DNA of 20,510 nucleotides from Saccoglossus kowalevskii (GCF_000003605.2 NW_003108091.1:347140-367649); one strand, 5' to 3'; positions 12,001 to 19,017 are shown, numbered from the stretch's first letter. A program made the numbers and translations. Notes: generated by a model not told the origin, from the letters alone.

Positions 12001-15000
12001 TAAATGCATACATGAATAGCGGAAGTGTGCCTATGGTCAATATGTCATATTTCAATATTCTGGTATATAATATACGCAACTGCTGGATTACATGTGCTTC
12101 TAATAGAGCAAATATGATAAGCTTGGCAAAATTTCAGGAACTTCTTACGTCAAATATGTGTTAAGCTCGTTCATCCTTATCAACGATAAGTCTTATTTGT
12201 AAATCAATCGTGGCAGAATGTCAATCATCCAACCTGGTGGTAAAACAGGAATATTACAATACGGGTAATCATCGTTATGCATTGTGTGCTAACTATGGAT
12301 ATTCTATTACAGCCAGTAGATAATATAGTCAAGACTTCTCCCATCAGACATAGAAAGTTACAAGAGAAAGACAAACTCCTCATAAATAGGGTATCCATCT
12401 CATAGGTCATACATTGCATGGCCATTACTGAATATGCACTCAAATAAAATCTCTGCCTTTGGGATATCACTAATCACTGCGGAATCAGGGCTTCTTCTTT
12501 TTTTTGATTACTTGCTATAAATAAACCTGTTTCTTAAGGTTTTTGATTTATAATCACAACCGGTTCTTCGCTATGTGGTTATTTATATTTTCCTAAATAT
12601 GTTTTCTTTTTTTTCTCTTCTTTCATCTTATCGATCGATGTTCAACATATCATTTAGTTCATAAATTGTTTACCTGTTTATTGGGTTCAGTCATCTCAAA
12701 ATCTCATTTCCTTAGTGTCTTCTTGTTGTCGTAGCTTGTCTTCAGTAGCACACTGATCATGAAGGACAATTGAGGAGAATTAAACCAAAATGCCTTCAGT
12801 GAACAATGAATAAATTTGTCATCTATTTTGTTCAAAATATAATACCAGTATATGAAAATGGAGTAGCATTGTAAAAACACAGAAATTTGTAAGTCCTTTT
12901 GCTTTAAATCTGAAAGCCATATTTTACAAGTAAGCCGTGTTATTATCTTATAGTGGATGCCTTTCTTTAAGTCTGATCACCCCCCTGAAGGCAATTCTTC
13001 AACAGTAAGTCTTATTAGTAAAAATGAAAGTATCTGCCCTGTAGATATTAATCTTCTTTTCTATACATGGAACATATAAGTCCAGTGTAGATATAGTCTA
13101 AGTTGCCATAGAAATTGTAATTTCCAGGAAGCACCACTTTAATTGCATGCAGCCTGTATTAAGTCTTGTTGCCATATTAAAAATAAATGTAATTGGAAGG
13201 CAAGTAATATGGGTTATGCTAAAAGTGTTAAGGTTTACACTGTAACTTTGTGCATAATAAGGTAGATGGTGATTGTAATACAAGCTATACATAAAGCAGC
13301 ATTTTTTTTTTAATTTCACTCAGGAAAACTGATTTGTTGTTTCTTATATGATAAATATGTATTGGCTGCTATGATTTAAATCTTTACATTTAAAATGATT
13401 TGGACCATACATTTTGATGCTTATGACATTTGCAAGAGCATCCAGAGTTATTATTCCTGCTATCTATCTAAATCATTCTTAGTCAACCATAACAAGTTAT
13501 TCCAAATTCTGATTTGAATTCCCCCAAAACACAACTAACCTAGGAAGTATGTATTGTTTGATGAACAAAATTTGCTCAAGTGCTTTTGGATATACAAGTA
13601 CAAGAATTATCTTACAGTTTAGAAGTTATACAGAAAAAGTCTTGTAGTACATGAAGGACTGATTACACCAATACAAAATTATATTTCAATTAGGTTCTAG
13701 TAGTTGAATATAGGAGTTAATACAAATACCTAAAAAAAATTGAATCTTTAATTTTAAATTAAACTGAGAAATAAAAAATGTAAGAACAATCAGAAAGTAT
13801 TTCAGTATTTTACCTCAGATTTATTCATGTAGCATACACACATATGTCATGCATGCAGCACCTGCCTATCAATGTTTAATAATGTTTTGTATGTTATGTA
13901 AATATCTGAGAGTACTTGTGCACCATCTATCTGGGCATAATTGTCAATCCTAATTTCAGCCATAGTTTTAAGCAATTGTAATTGATCTGTAGATACTAAC
14001 CTCATTTCTGTGTGAATTTAATTAATTTTCCTCAAAGGCTGCTTATGAGGAATTGGAAAATGAAAAAAGTTTGCTAGAATTGAAAGTTCGGGCATTGGAG
14101 CAGAAACTGAAGATTCAAATGATGCCATCTGAGAGAGCTAACATGGTCTCTGTGAGTGTGCAGGTGAAGGCATTGGTACAGACTAGGCATATACAGACAG
14201 ATGGGAGAAAATTGAGAACCATTACTACCCAGACTGAACACAGGCTAGTGTCTAAGGGTGTGCAATGGCCAGAGGTAACAGAATCCAAATGGTTGAACTG
14301 GATATGGAATAAAAGTAACACTTCCAATTGTGCTGTTCAAGCTACAGTGTACAGTATGCATAGAGCTGTACAGACCAATCTACCACAATCAGATAGTCTA
14401 ATATCACGTAGGATGAACACCATGTTTAGTAAACCTGACGTCTCACTTAGCAGTATGAAGAGTACCATCGGTACCATGACTGATATGGTACCAGTAAACG
14501 TGGAACAGGATAGCATTATAGAGCAGATTGTGGCTGAGCGTATACAACAAGCCATGCTGCCAGTTACTGATGCCTTATACAGGGAACACACTCAAATCAC
14601 ATCAGCAACAGATGGGCCAAATCTACATAGTGCTGTGGCATTGTCTGAGGTTGGAATACAAGTATAATCCAAGTTTCTTTTCTTTCAGCATGACCATTGG
14701 GATATATAGGTGGAGGATATATTTATCTCTAATTATTTTATTCTTCTTTCATCCCAATCCCAGGTATACCACTGTTAAATGGTGATGGTGACTTCCCTTC
14801 CCATATGCATACAAATATAAATACTTATACCGTAATATTAACATGATATTCATTGATTTGTCTTTAATTTCAGGCTAAAGTTGAGATGCTGGAAGAGGAA
14901 AGAGCTACTTTGAAGAGAGATCTTAAAGCTACTAATCAGAAGGTATGGAATATATCATCAATATTTGTAATATCTGGGAATGTAAATATCAAAAATAATT

Positions 15001-18000
15001 ATTATAAAACATGCAAACTTTGTATTTGTTATAAACCATTCAAAATAAATTATTAAGAGAATAGTTCAATGCTTCACACATACACTTAAATAAATAACAA
15101 GATTTGAAAATGAGCCAAAATAACAAAATATGTTTCTAATTTCATATATATTCTTACCCATATTTGTTCTATCAGAATTTCATCTTGAATATTGTATGTA
15201 ATATAGGATTCACTTTAGTTTGACCAATATACACACCATAAAATGTTGAGATTATGGATAGGTAAAGACAAATTAACTGCATATACCGGTATATGAATAT
15301 AAGAGAGTTTGTCTAAGGGATAACAACCTTCAATAATCTCAAAATAAAATGCATGGGAAAGTTGGCACAGAATTAGCTACTATTTAAAGGCACACTGCCA
15401 GTTTGGCCTAATTTCACAGATAATTCACTTACTAGATTAATAACAATAGAAAACAAAAGAGAGATAACAGTGTGAACAACGTAAACATGTCCCATGATAC
15501 ACTGGTGGAATCCCTGGGATTCAGAAGTTCCCCTTTAATATATCATATTTTTAAGTTAAAACAGCAGCATTTGAAGCCATTTAATGTTTATAGTTTGTTA
15601 CGGGTGTGTGATGTTTTACATATTTACAAACTAAGATGTAGAATGTATCTGTCATCTTAAATTAACATTAAATTAATTTAACATTCAGTTACTTGAAAGC
15701 AGAACCTCAATGTCTCTGGCACAATCTCAGCATATCAGAGAGATGCAAAGACTACGAGATCATAAAAGTGAAATGACTGAAAAAGAAGTGTTCACAGCAA
15801 ACAGTAAGCTGGCTGTAAAAGACAAACGCTTACAAGAATTAGAGAAATTATTGGCCGAAAAGGAGTCGGAATTAAGTGGTGTTTTACACCGTGTCAAGGT
15901 GGAACATGATAATGAGATGAGAAGTTTGATTGAAGAAAAAACCAACATGGAAAAGAAACATCAGATATCAAGAGGTCTGTTAGATGATAATCTTATCAAG
16001 TTGAAGGAACAGGTATGTTATTATTTCTAACTCCAGCACTGGCTGGTCAAGTTTATGTTAGAATTCACACTTTCATGAAATAAGTTATATATAAAGTTTC
16101 AGGAATAACAATACTAACACTCAGTCTAAATATAGTCTCTTATATTTGCATGCATTTCATTGAAAGTTATAAAGTGATGTTGATCTCAATGACAACCACT
16201 AATTGGTTTAGAGAATTGATTAATCTACTTGATATTCAAGGAATAAAAGACTCAACACTCCTCAGTCAAACCCATTATTTAAGCAAACATCTCCATCCAA
16301 TTTGTTTATTTTAATTATAATTATCATGAAATGCCGAAATATTGAATTTACATGCAGTCCAATCGAAAACAAGATTAACATGCAATAGTGCTTAAGAAAG
16401 AAATCAACATTTTAGCATTGCATAGACATTTGTATTTCAACATGTGAAGACATGCTCTAAATGAAAATGTCCATGACTGATTAACATGAATGATTGATTG
16501 TGGGTTCTTTGTATCTGTACAAATATTACACATTTTTTTACATAAATATAATACATTTGATTTTGCTGATTTAAATACAATCTTGTTCGTCTGTTCGTGC
16601 ATTGACCTCAAAAAAAATCTCCAGTTACAATTTGAAAACAGGGTTATAACATGGTACAGATTAACCAATGAGAACATGTCGTTTCAAGAAATGACATCTA
16701 GTGTTTTCATTTTATAATTACATTGTTATAAACATGATATAAACATTGAGGAATGGAATAATGATTTCACTTTAATAGTGCCTTTTCTGTTGATATTGGT
16801 GTTTCACTATATTAATGATGAGAGGCCACAAGATTAAAATATAAAGCAAATTTGTACTATACTGTTACTTTATCAAAATCTGTATTTATTATTTATTTAT
16901 GTATCATTGAGTACAAAATATTATGAATTTTGTGTATTGACCCAATAATTTTTCAACCTATTCAATTAAACTGAAAAAATAACATTTTTTTTTATTTCAA
17001 ATGTGTTACATAATTGTTGATTTAGGCACAAGACATTGGGCTTTTTTATATGGTAAAAAAATTGTTTGCAGCAAAACTTTCAGAAAAAATTCATGTAGTA
17101 TTAAATTTTGCAATAATTGAGGGCAATTAAAGTACCCAACTGTTAACTACATATGATTTTTTCGCCATATGTACATGACAGATTTGTAGGTATGACATTT
17201 GACTTATTTTTATTGTAAAAAGTAGCTCAGAGAAACATACATTTTTTTTTTTTTTGACAAATAACATAAAATAAAACTATATGGTAAAAGTCGAGGAAAT
17301 TTGTGATAATTTTTGAAAAATACAATAATAGAGATGCAAATATCTCCTTATTGTGATCTACCAGTACTGTAAACACATTAGTTATTCGCTGGTTTTTAAT
17401 TTTGCTATTTTTGTGGATCAGTAAAATCTGCTATATTAAATCCATATGAAAGTAGAATAAAAATAGAACTAATTGTTTATTTGACAAGTTCGTGAACTCA
17501 AAACCCAGTGAAATTGCTCAAAACCCAGTGAAATTGCTCAAATCATCAAAATAGTGAAATTAAATGCTTTACAATATTATGTTAGTCAAGATTATTATGT
17601 TCCTATAATGAATTCTGTGCTAGTATAACCTGGGATTATTTTGTACCTACTGTGTATGAATAATACGGTAGTATTACCTAACTCTAATATTTTGTGCAGT
17701 CATATATAATGTCATCTCATGGACACCATGCAACAGCTGTGGCTTGTACATTGCTCATACTTATAATTTAAAATTGACAGGATTATATTTATATTAAAAA
17801 TTTGTAATAACGTACAGGAAGATGCAAAATTCCTGGCTTATTTATCCTTATTTATTATTATTACTTATATGAAGTTGTTGTATTCATTTCATTGCAGTTA
17901 AACACATCAACAAAAAGGGACATGTTATTAAAAGACTTGTATATTGAGAACAGTAACCTCATGAAAGCCCTGGCTGATACAGAAGAACGACAGAAATCAG

Positions 18001-18083
18001 CAGAAAGAAATGTTTATCTATTAAATGATAAAAATAAAGCTTTGAACAGACTGCTTAGAAAAATCTGTCCTGCTGCAGTGTAA
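2790..18083 (+). CDS. NIN: Ninein-family (NIN/NINL-like) centrosomal protein, 3' part, 12 exons
   Basis: Spliced model: 2790-3076, 3428-3719, 6716-6808, 7254-7443, 8193-8324, 8995-9914, 10033-10146, 11137-11262, 14038-14661, 14874-14942, 15689-16012, 17898-18083, giving about 1118 codons in one frame. Every junction is GT-AG and every phase matches. Seen: a degenerate EF-hand at the start, then long charged coiled coil, an acidic/serine linker (residues about 289-331), more coiled coil, a Q-T-rich low-complexity exon (719-926) and a conserved C-terminal helix. Family knowledge: ninein and ninein-like protein are mother-centriole and basal-body scaffolds that anchor microtubule minus ends and act as dynein-dynactin adaptors; human ninein starts its coil with a closely similar QAAL...EVDD segment. 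Inferred: a single invertebrate pro-orthologue. The start codon and first EF-hands lie upstream of the window. Three more candidate exons are listed separately and are not in this count. Confidence 0.92.
3077..3427 (+). other. Ninein intron 1
   Basis: A 351-bp GT-AG intron between phase-matched exons. A minus-strand open frame (3114-3380) lies entirely within it and has no recognisable features. I see no repeat or extra exon. Confidence 0.8.
3428..3719 (+). CDS. NIN: Ninein exon 2: coiled coil
   Basis: The acceptor is ttttttttattttaaag ending at 3427. The first base completes the Arg codon split across the intron, giving MRVRQTEKKYQDKL. The exon is continuous heptad-like coiled coil (EIEREREMISSQAARQKQ, LKEKLALAQKENNRLEREV) and ends VLQKR at the strong donor g|gtaagt (3720) in phase 0. 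Human ninein has a very similar stretch here (basic-acidic REREQ-like run, then LALSLKENSRLENEL from memory), which makes this one of the best family anchors in the window. Reading past the donor adds only intronic codons before a stop. Confidence 0.92.
4161..4197. repeat. Perfect 16-bp inverted repeat with 5-base loop
   Basis: The left arm ccacagtcactctact (4161-4176), loop ctact and right arm agtagagtgactgtgg (4182-4197) are exact reverse complements. It lies mid-intron. It is too short for a typical microRNA precursor; it could be the remnant of a foldback element or a replication-generated palindrome. Confidence 0.9.
5461..5484. repeat. 9-bp hairpin in intron 2
   Basis: ctgacaaca (5461-5469) and tgttgtcag (5476-5484) are exact reverse complements around a 6-base loop. 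It is small and may be fortuitous. Confidence 0.6.
5862..5930 (+). CDS. NIN: Candidate alternative last exon or 15-nt microexon of ninein
   Basis: A very strong acceptor (ttgctttttttttctatc, then atttttttaacag to 5861) with a nearby branch-like ttctaat is followed by 22 codons in phase 0, continuing directly from exon 2. They begin KKSVTVRSYKSDSL and stop with TAA at 5928-5930. An AT-rich tail follows with ATTAAA at 6086-6091 and AATAAA at 6104-6109, so a truncated isoform could end here. Alternatively a good donor, gtaagg at 5877, would make a 15-nt phase-0 microexon (KKSVT) spliced to exon 3. Either reading is possible and neither is proven. Confidence 0.45.
   Translation, partial: KKSVTVRSYKSDSLSRVLCNLI
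6086..6109 (+). promoter_or_regulatory. Candidate intronic poly(A) signals for a short ninein isoform
   Basis: ATTAAA (6086-6091) and AATAAA (6104-6109) lie 160-180 bases after the TAA of the candidate alternative last exon, and a T/G-richer stretch (cttttgtccaaatgtctg) follows at about 6127-6144. Such hexamers are common by chance in AT-rich DNA, so their value is only in combination with the upstream acceptor and stop. Confidence 0.4.
6716..6808 (+). CDS. NIN: Ninein exon 3: short coiled-coil exon
   Basis: Thirty-one codons, phase 0 at both ends. The acceptor is ...tgttactcag (to 6715) and the donor is aga|gtaagt (6809). It encodes LAELEAQEDRINEKQ followed by a Tyr/Gln-rich helix (FYEQNLKEYQEQNR), comparable in position to the ninein segment between the first two coiled coils. 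It has no internal start of its own and is visible only as a spliced exon. It lies about 3 kb after exon 2, and that intron also holds a candidate alternative exon. Confidence 0.88.
6809..7253 (+). other. Ninein intron 3
   Basis: A 445-bp GT-AG intron (gtaagt ... tctacag). It contains a run of G's at about 7030-7039 and otherwise nothing recognisable. Confidence 0.8.
7254..7443 (+). CDS. NIN: Ninein exon 4: coil end and basic linker
   Basis: The acceptor is tgttttcttctacag (to 7253). The exon encodes a short coil (GLRDENDELLQQVQLLQQQL) and then a strongly basic, Ser/Arg-rich linker (VRRKGGRSRD, later PVIIRRKEDNSSS). It ends in phase 1 at tca g|gtaact. A frame that begins at 7264 in this exon is a shadow; the true frame runs on from exon 3 and into exon 5. 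Reading past 7443 continues in frame into the intron, so the splice rather than the open frame defines the end. Confidence 0.86.
7444..8192 (+). other. Ninein intron 4
   Basis: A 749-bp intron (gtaact ... ttcacag). Open frames at 7551-7796 (minus) and 7826-8089 (plus) are AT-rich and hydrophobic without domain character. A pyrimidine-rich AG at about 7986 is followed by no convincing exon. I see nothing else in it. Confidence 0.75.
8193..8324 (+). CDS. NIN: Ninein exon 5: acidic Ser-rich linker
   Basis: Forty-three full codons with phase 1 at both ends, so it can be skipped without a frameshift. The acceptor is ttattcacag (to 8192) and the donor is gata|gtaagt (8325). It encodes EDESEAEEDSPASSGKMKRR, then a Gly/Asp-rich run (RSGGDGGSNEDEEVQSID). 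The Ser residues in acidic context look like casein kinase 2 sites (inference). It forms a probably disordered hinge between the N-terminal coil and the long central coil; human ninein has a similar acidic, Gly/Ser-rich break before its next coil. It is too short to stand out as an open frame on its own. Confidence 0.84.
8325..8994 (+). other. Ninein intron 5
   Basis: A 670-bp intron (gtaagt ... ccaatag). Two loosely similar segments share tagaacct ... ggcatgaagt (about 8341-8373 and 8408-8427), a small local duplication. Its last 82 bases (8913-8994) happen to be open in the frame of exon 6 and encode a hydrophobic stretch; see findings. Confidence 0.75.
8995..9914 (+). CDS. NIN: Ninein exon 6: long central coiled coil with 11-residue repeats
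   Basis: The largest exon, 306 full codons. The acceptor is gtcaactccaatag (to 8994) and the first two bases complete an Asn codon with exon 5, giving SIDNAKHAEEIQLL. The donor is caa|gtaagt (9915), phase 0. The whole exon is Glu/Lys/Gln-rich helix without proline. From 9405 to 9866 it shows a clear 11-residue period with units such as REKSHLEKQYT, REKTDSEVMYK and REKAELQQKYK. The frame also runs upstream into the intron to an ATG at 8913 and would appear to add a hydrophobic, signal-like leader; that leader is intronic and is rejected as the gene start. Confidence 0.9.
10033..10146 (+). CDS. NIN: Ninein exon 7: coiled coil
   Basis: Thirty-eight codons, phase 0/0. The acceptor is gtgttggttttcag (to 10032) and the donor is gag|gtaatt (10147). 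It encodes HEMEGNFVDQIERIKAAHEE followed by an acidic-basic helix ending EDKLNE, and continues the coil of exon 6 across a 118-bp intron, the shortest in the gene. Confidence 0.88.
10214..10403. repeat. 66-67 bp tandem array (about 2.8 copies) with paired CCAAT motifs
   Basis: Units start at 10214, 10281 and 10347, each with ctgattggctaccc; the third unit has small deletions and stops at about 10403. Each unit has CTGATTGG near its start and CCAATCAG about 38-40 bases later (10254, 10320, 10385), so the array carries six CCAAT boxes in opposed pairs. CCAATCA is the core consensus for the NF-Y factor (established). A regulatory role is inference only. Confidence 0.9.
10640..10960. other. CpG-rich intronic patch
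   Basis: In otherwise CpG-poor DNA this stretch has many CpG dinucleotides. The octamer-like string cgttcgat appears at about 10831 and 10887, with acgttcgatg at about 10909. CTCGCGAGA occurs near 10933, close to the TCTCGCGAGA promoter motif known in vertebrates. It may be a young interspersed repeat not yet depleted of CpG, or an unmethylated regulatory patch. The long open frame on each strand gives no recognised protein. Confidence 0.5.
11137..11262 (+). CDS. NIN: Ninein exon 8: coiled coil with Ser/Gln tail
   Basis: Forty-two codons, phase 0/0. The acceptor is ttgatatcctcacag (to 11136) and the donor is aag|gtacaa (11263). The exon encodes AGITIEQLEKRIKSMEVEKQ and then a Met/Ser/Gln-rich tail (SMMKSQSSHAVQQ) ending STLDK. 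The next constitutive exon is 2.8 kb away, and two candidate small exons in that intron would extend this tail. Confidence 0.87.
11979..12114. repeat. 15-bp inverted repeat flanking about 106 bp
   Basis: tatttgctctattag (11979-11993) and ctaatagagcaaata (12100-12114) are exact reverse complements; matching fades outside. This is consistent with a small, decayed non-autonomous element with terminal inverted repeats. No transposase or clear target duplication is visible. Confidence 0.65.
12313..12390 (+). CDS. NIN: Candidate 26-codon cassette exon of ninein
   Basis: The acceptor is atggatattctattacag (to 12312). The exon has 26 open codons in phase 0/0, matching both flanking exons, and a donor agg|gtatcc (12391, moderate). 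It encodes PVDNIVKTSPIRHRKLQ and ends EKDKLLINR: a proline-containing linker followed by a charged, coil-like helix in keeping with the rest of the protein. The intron it lies in is 2.8 kb, so a missed exon is plausible. Confidence 0.5.
12954..13004 (+). CDS. NIN: Candidate 17-codon cassette exon of ninein
   Basis: The acceptor is gtgttattatcttatag (to 12953), and the donor aca|gtaagt (13005) has the consensus six bases. There are 17 open codons, phase 0/0, so it inserts between exons 8 and 9, alone or with the 12313 cassette, without a frame change. It encodes WMPFFKSDHPPEGNSST, a short Pro/Ser/Gly linker that does not look like coiled coil. The pyrimidine tract is broken, which lowers confidence. 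Confidence 0.45.
14038..14661 (+). CDS. NIN: Ninein exon 9: Q-T motif-rich exon (LC8-like motifs)
   Basis: Two hundred and eight codons, phase 0/0. The acceptor is taattttcctcaaag (to 14037). It starts with coiled coil (AAYEELENEKSLLELKVRAL) and then turns into non-coil, Ser/Thr/Met-rich sequence. That part carries eight Gln-centred motifs, VSVQV, LVQT, HIQTD, TTQTE, GVQW, AVQA, AVQTN and VGIQ, plus a cluster of four Trp (14266-14307). The -1 Val/Ile/Thr, Gln, +1 Thr/Val pattern is the core of dynein light chain LC8 sites (inference by motif only). A short amphipathic helix (SIIEQIVAERIQQAM) lies near the end. The donor caa|gtataa is weak; if it is not used, translation ends one codon later with VGIQV and a stop at 14665. 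Confidence 0.82.
14874..14942 (+). CDS. NIN: Ninein exon 10: coiled coil
   Basis: Twenty-three codons, phase 0/0. The acceptor is tttgtctttaatttcag (to 14873), with a good pyrimidine tract; the donor is aag|gtatgg (14943). It encodes AKVEMLEEERATLKRDL and ends ATNQK, restoring coiled coil after the Q-T-rich exon. It is too short to appear as an open reading frame by itself and is supported by splice sites, phase and coil character. Confidence 0.83.
14943..15688 (+). other. Ninein intron 10
   Basis: A 746-bp intron (gtatgg ... cattcag). It contains a weak inverted-end segment at 15384-15537 and an open frame at 15472-15660 with no recognisable product. Confidence 0.75.
15384..15537. repeat. 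Possible short inverted-end repeat element
   Basis: The segment opens with ttaaaggcacactg and closes with cagaagttcccctttaa, so the outer 7 bases are inverted (ttaaagg / cctttaa) and the next bases are loosely similar. Near the right end is the palindrome gaatccctgggattc (15508-15522). This is weak evidence for a decayed MITE. Confidence 0.3.
15689..16012 (+). CDS. NIN: Ninein exon 11: coiled coil
   Basis: One hundred and eight codons, phase 0/0. The acceptor is aatttaacattcag (to 15688) and the donor is cag|gtatgt (16013). It encodes LLESRTSMSLAQSQHIREMQ, then a long charged helix (KDKRLQELEKLLAEKESEL, later KVEHDNEMRSLIEEKTNMEK) and ends LIKLKEQ. It corresponds to the C-terminal coiled coil that in vertebrate ninein carries centriole-targeting activity (family knowledge; position inferred). 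Confidence 0.88.
17383..17575. mobile_element. Decayed relative of the foldback element at 1-204
   Basis: ttcgctggtttttaattttg followed by ctatttttg resembles the left arm of the element at 1-204 (ttcgcttggaatttatttt, then cgctattttcg). The right part (catcaaaatagtgaaatta at about 17554) resembles catcaaaaatcagtgaaaat at 116-135. The matches are gapped and partial, so this is a diverged copy at best. Confidence 0.45.
17501..17540. repeat. Exact 20-bp tandem duplication
   Basis: aaacccagtgaaattgctca occurs twice back to back (17501-17520 and 17521-17540) without a mismatch, inside the decayed element, which suggests a recent slippage or duplication event. Confidence 0.95.
17898..18083 (+). 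CDS. NIN: Ninein last exon: conserved C-terminal helix and stop
   Basis: Sixty-one codons and a TAA stop. The acceptor is tgtattcatttcattgcag (to 17897). It encodes KRDMLLKDLYIENSNLMKAL, then a helix (DTEERQKSAERNVYLL) ending NRLLRKICPAAV. Vertebrate NIN and NINL isoforms end with the same order: LKDLY-x-EN, a T/A-EE/Q-RQK-like segment, then a LNKLVSRIAPAA-type tail, recalled from family members rather than searched. This makes the last exon the second strong anchor for the gene identity and marks the natural end of the protein. Confidence 0.92.
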   Translation, partial: LNTSTKRDMLLKDLYIENSNLMKALADTEERQKSAERNVYLLNDKNKALNRLLRKICPAAV

Positions 18084-18804
18084 ATAACCTTCACCACCTT
18101 GTAGTTACTCAGGTCATCATATTAACACTGCCAAACCACACCCACCTAAGATTTCTGTGTGATGAAACTACTCATTAAAACAATTACTATTCAAATCATG
18201 CCTAATAATTCCTACTACAAATAATCATGGTAACATTGTTAGATCCAAGTCATCCTAACACATCACACTATGCAATGGTTGTACATATATGCATAACAAG
18301 TGTGTATTTTTTTATATATAACATCATTGAGTGATATCTAAATTTTTAACATTTTCATAGTATTTATATAATAACATTATATTTATTCAACAACCCTATC
18401 GCCAGTAAATTGAAATTAAGTAAATGTGGATCTTTCAAAGCCATGTCTAGTATTCACACTATAACCATTATTGTACATTAACTGTATTTTACAACAATTA
18501 TTGGCAAATACTACTGTTAGTTTAAATTGTAAAACTTTCTGCCAGTCTTTGTATGAATCTTACATTCCAGAACGCTGATGTTCATTGTATGTTCTTTCAT
18601 TTCTTATTGTCATATCCTTATACACTGTGTATTTTGTATTACTTATTTTTCTACATTGTGATGTTAACCTATCTTTTATACCAGTATTTTTAAACCTGGG
18701 GTTCATATTGACGCTATAACTTTTTTATTTTGAAAGAAAGTTCTATTTCTATATCATTACCACCACAAGTCCCTTTTCCATATTCCTTCACAATTTTCTT
18801 GCTT

Positions 18805-18810
18805 AATAAA
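18805..18810 (+). promoter_or_regulatory. Poly(A) signal, proximal candidate
   Basis: AATAAA in gcttaataaaattc, about 720 bases after the stop codon, followed within 30 bases by tgaatttgtgtctgctgg, a GT-rich element of the type that follows cleavage sites. Confidence 0.5.
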
Positions 18811-19017
18811 ATTCATTTCAGACTGAATTTGTGTCTGCTGGATCCCATTTCTGATGAGCACATAACTCAGTCTGATCTGAATGTGACATGAATAAGTTGT
18901 TCTCATCCATCTCCCCTAATGCATCAACATACAGGCTATTTTGTCACTAAGTCCTTGAATAGTGCAGATATTATTTCATGCTCTTGATGATAAATATTTT
19001 TGTTAACACTTTTCATA

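Larger units (their letters stand above)
11263..14037 (+). other. Ninein intron 8 (2.8 kb) with two candidate exons
   Basis: Donor gtacaa, acceptor ctcaaag. It holds the candidate cassette exons 12313-12390 and 12954-13004 and an inverted repeat at 11979/12114. The open frames 11711-11947 (plus), 12225-12470 (minus) and 13098-13319 (minus) have no coding character. The rest is AT-rich and unremarkable. Confidence 0.7.
16013..17897 (+). other. Ninein intron 11 (1.9 kb)
   Basis: Donor gtatgt, acceptor cattgcag. It is very AT-rich and contains the decayed MITE relative at about 17383-17575 with an embedded 20-bp tandem duplication. Open frames at 16375-16677 (minus) and 16490-16717 (plus) overlap on opposite strands and show no coding features. 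Confidence 0.75.

Noticed and set aside
14528-14785. Plus-strand open frame overlapping exon 9 in another frame
   Set aside because: It is a shadow of the coding exon and continues into the intron.
16629-16717. Possible phase-0 exon LQFENR... in intron 11
   Set aside because: The acceptor lacks a pyrimidine tract (A-run before ctccag) and no donor or poly(A) signal follows.
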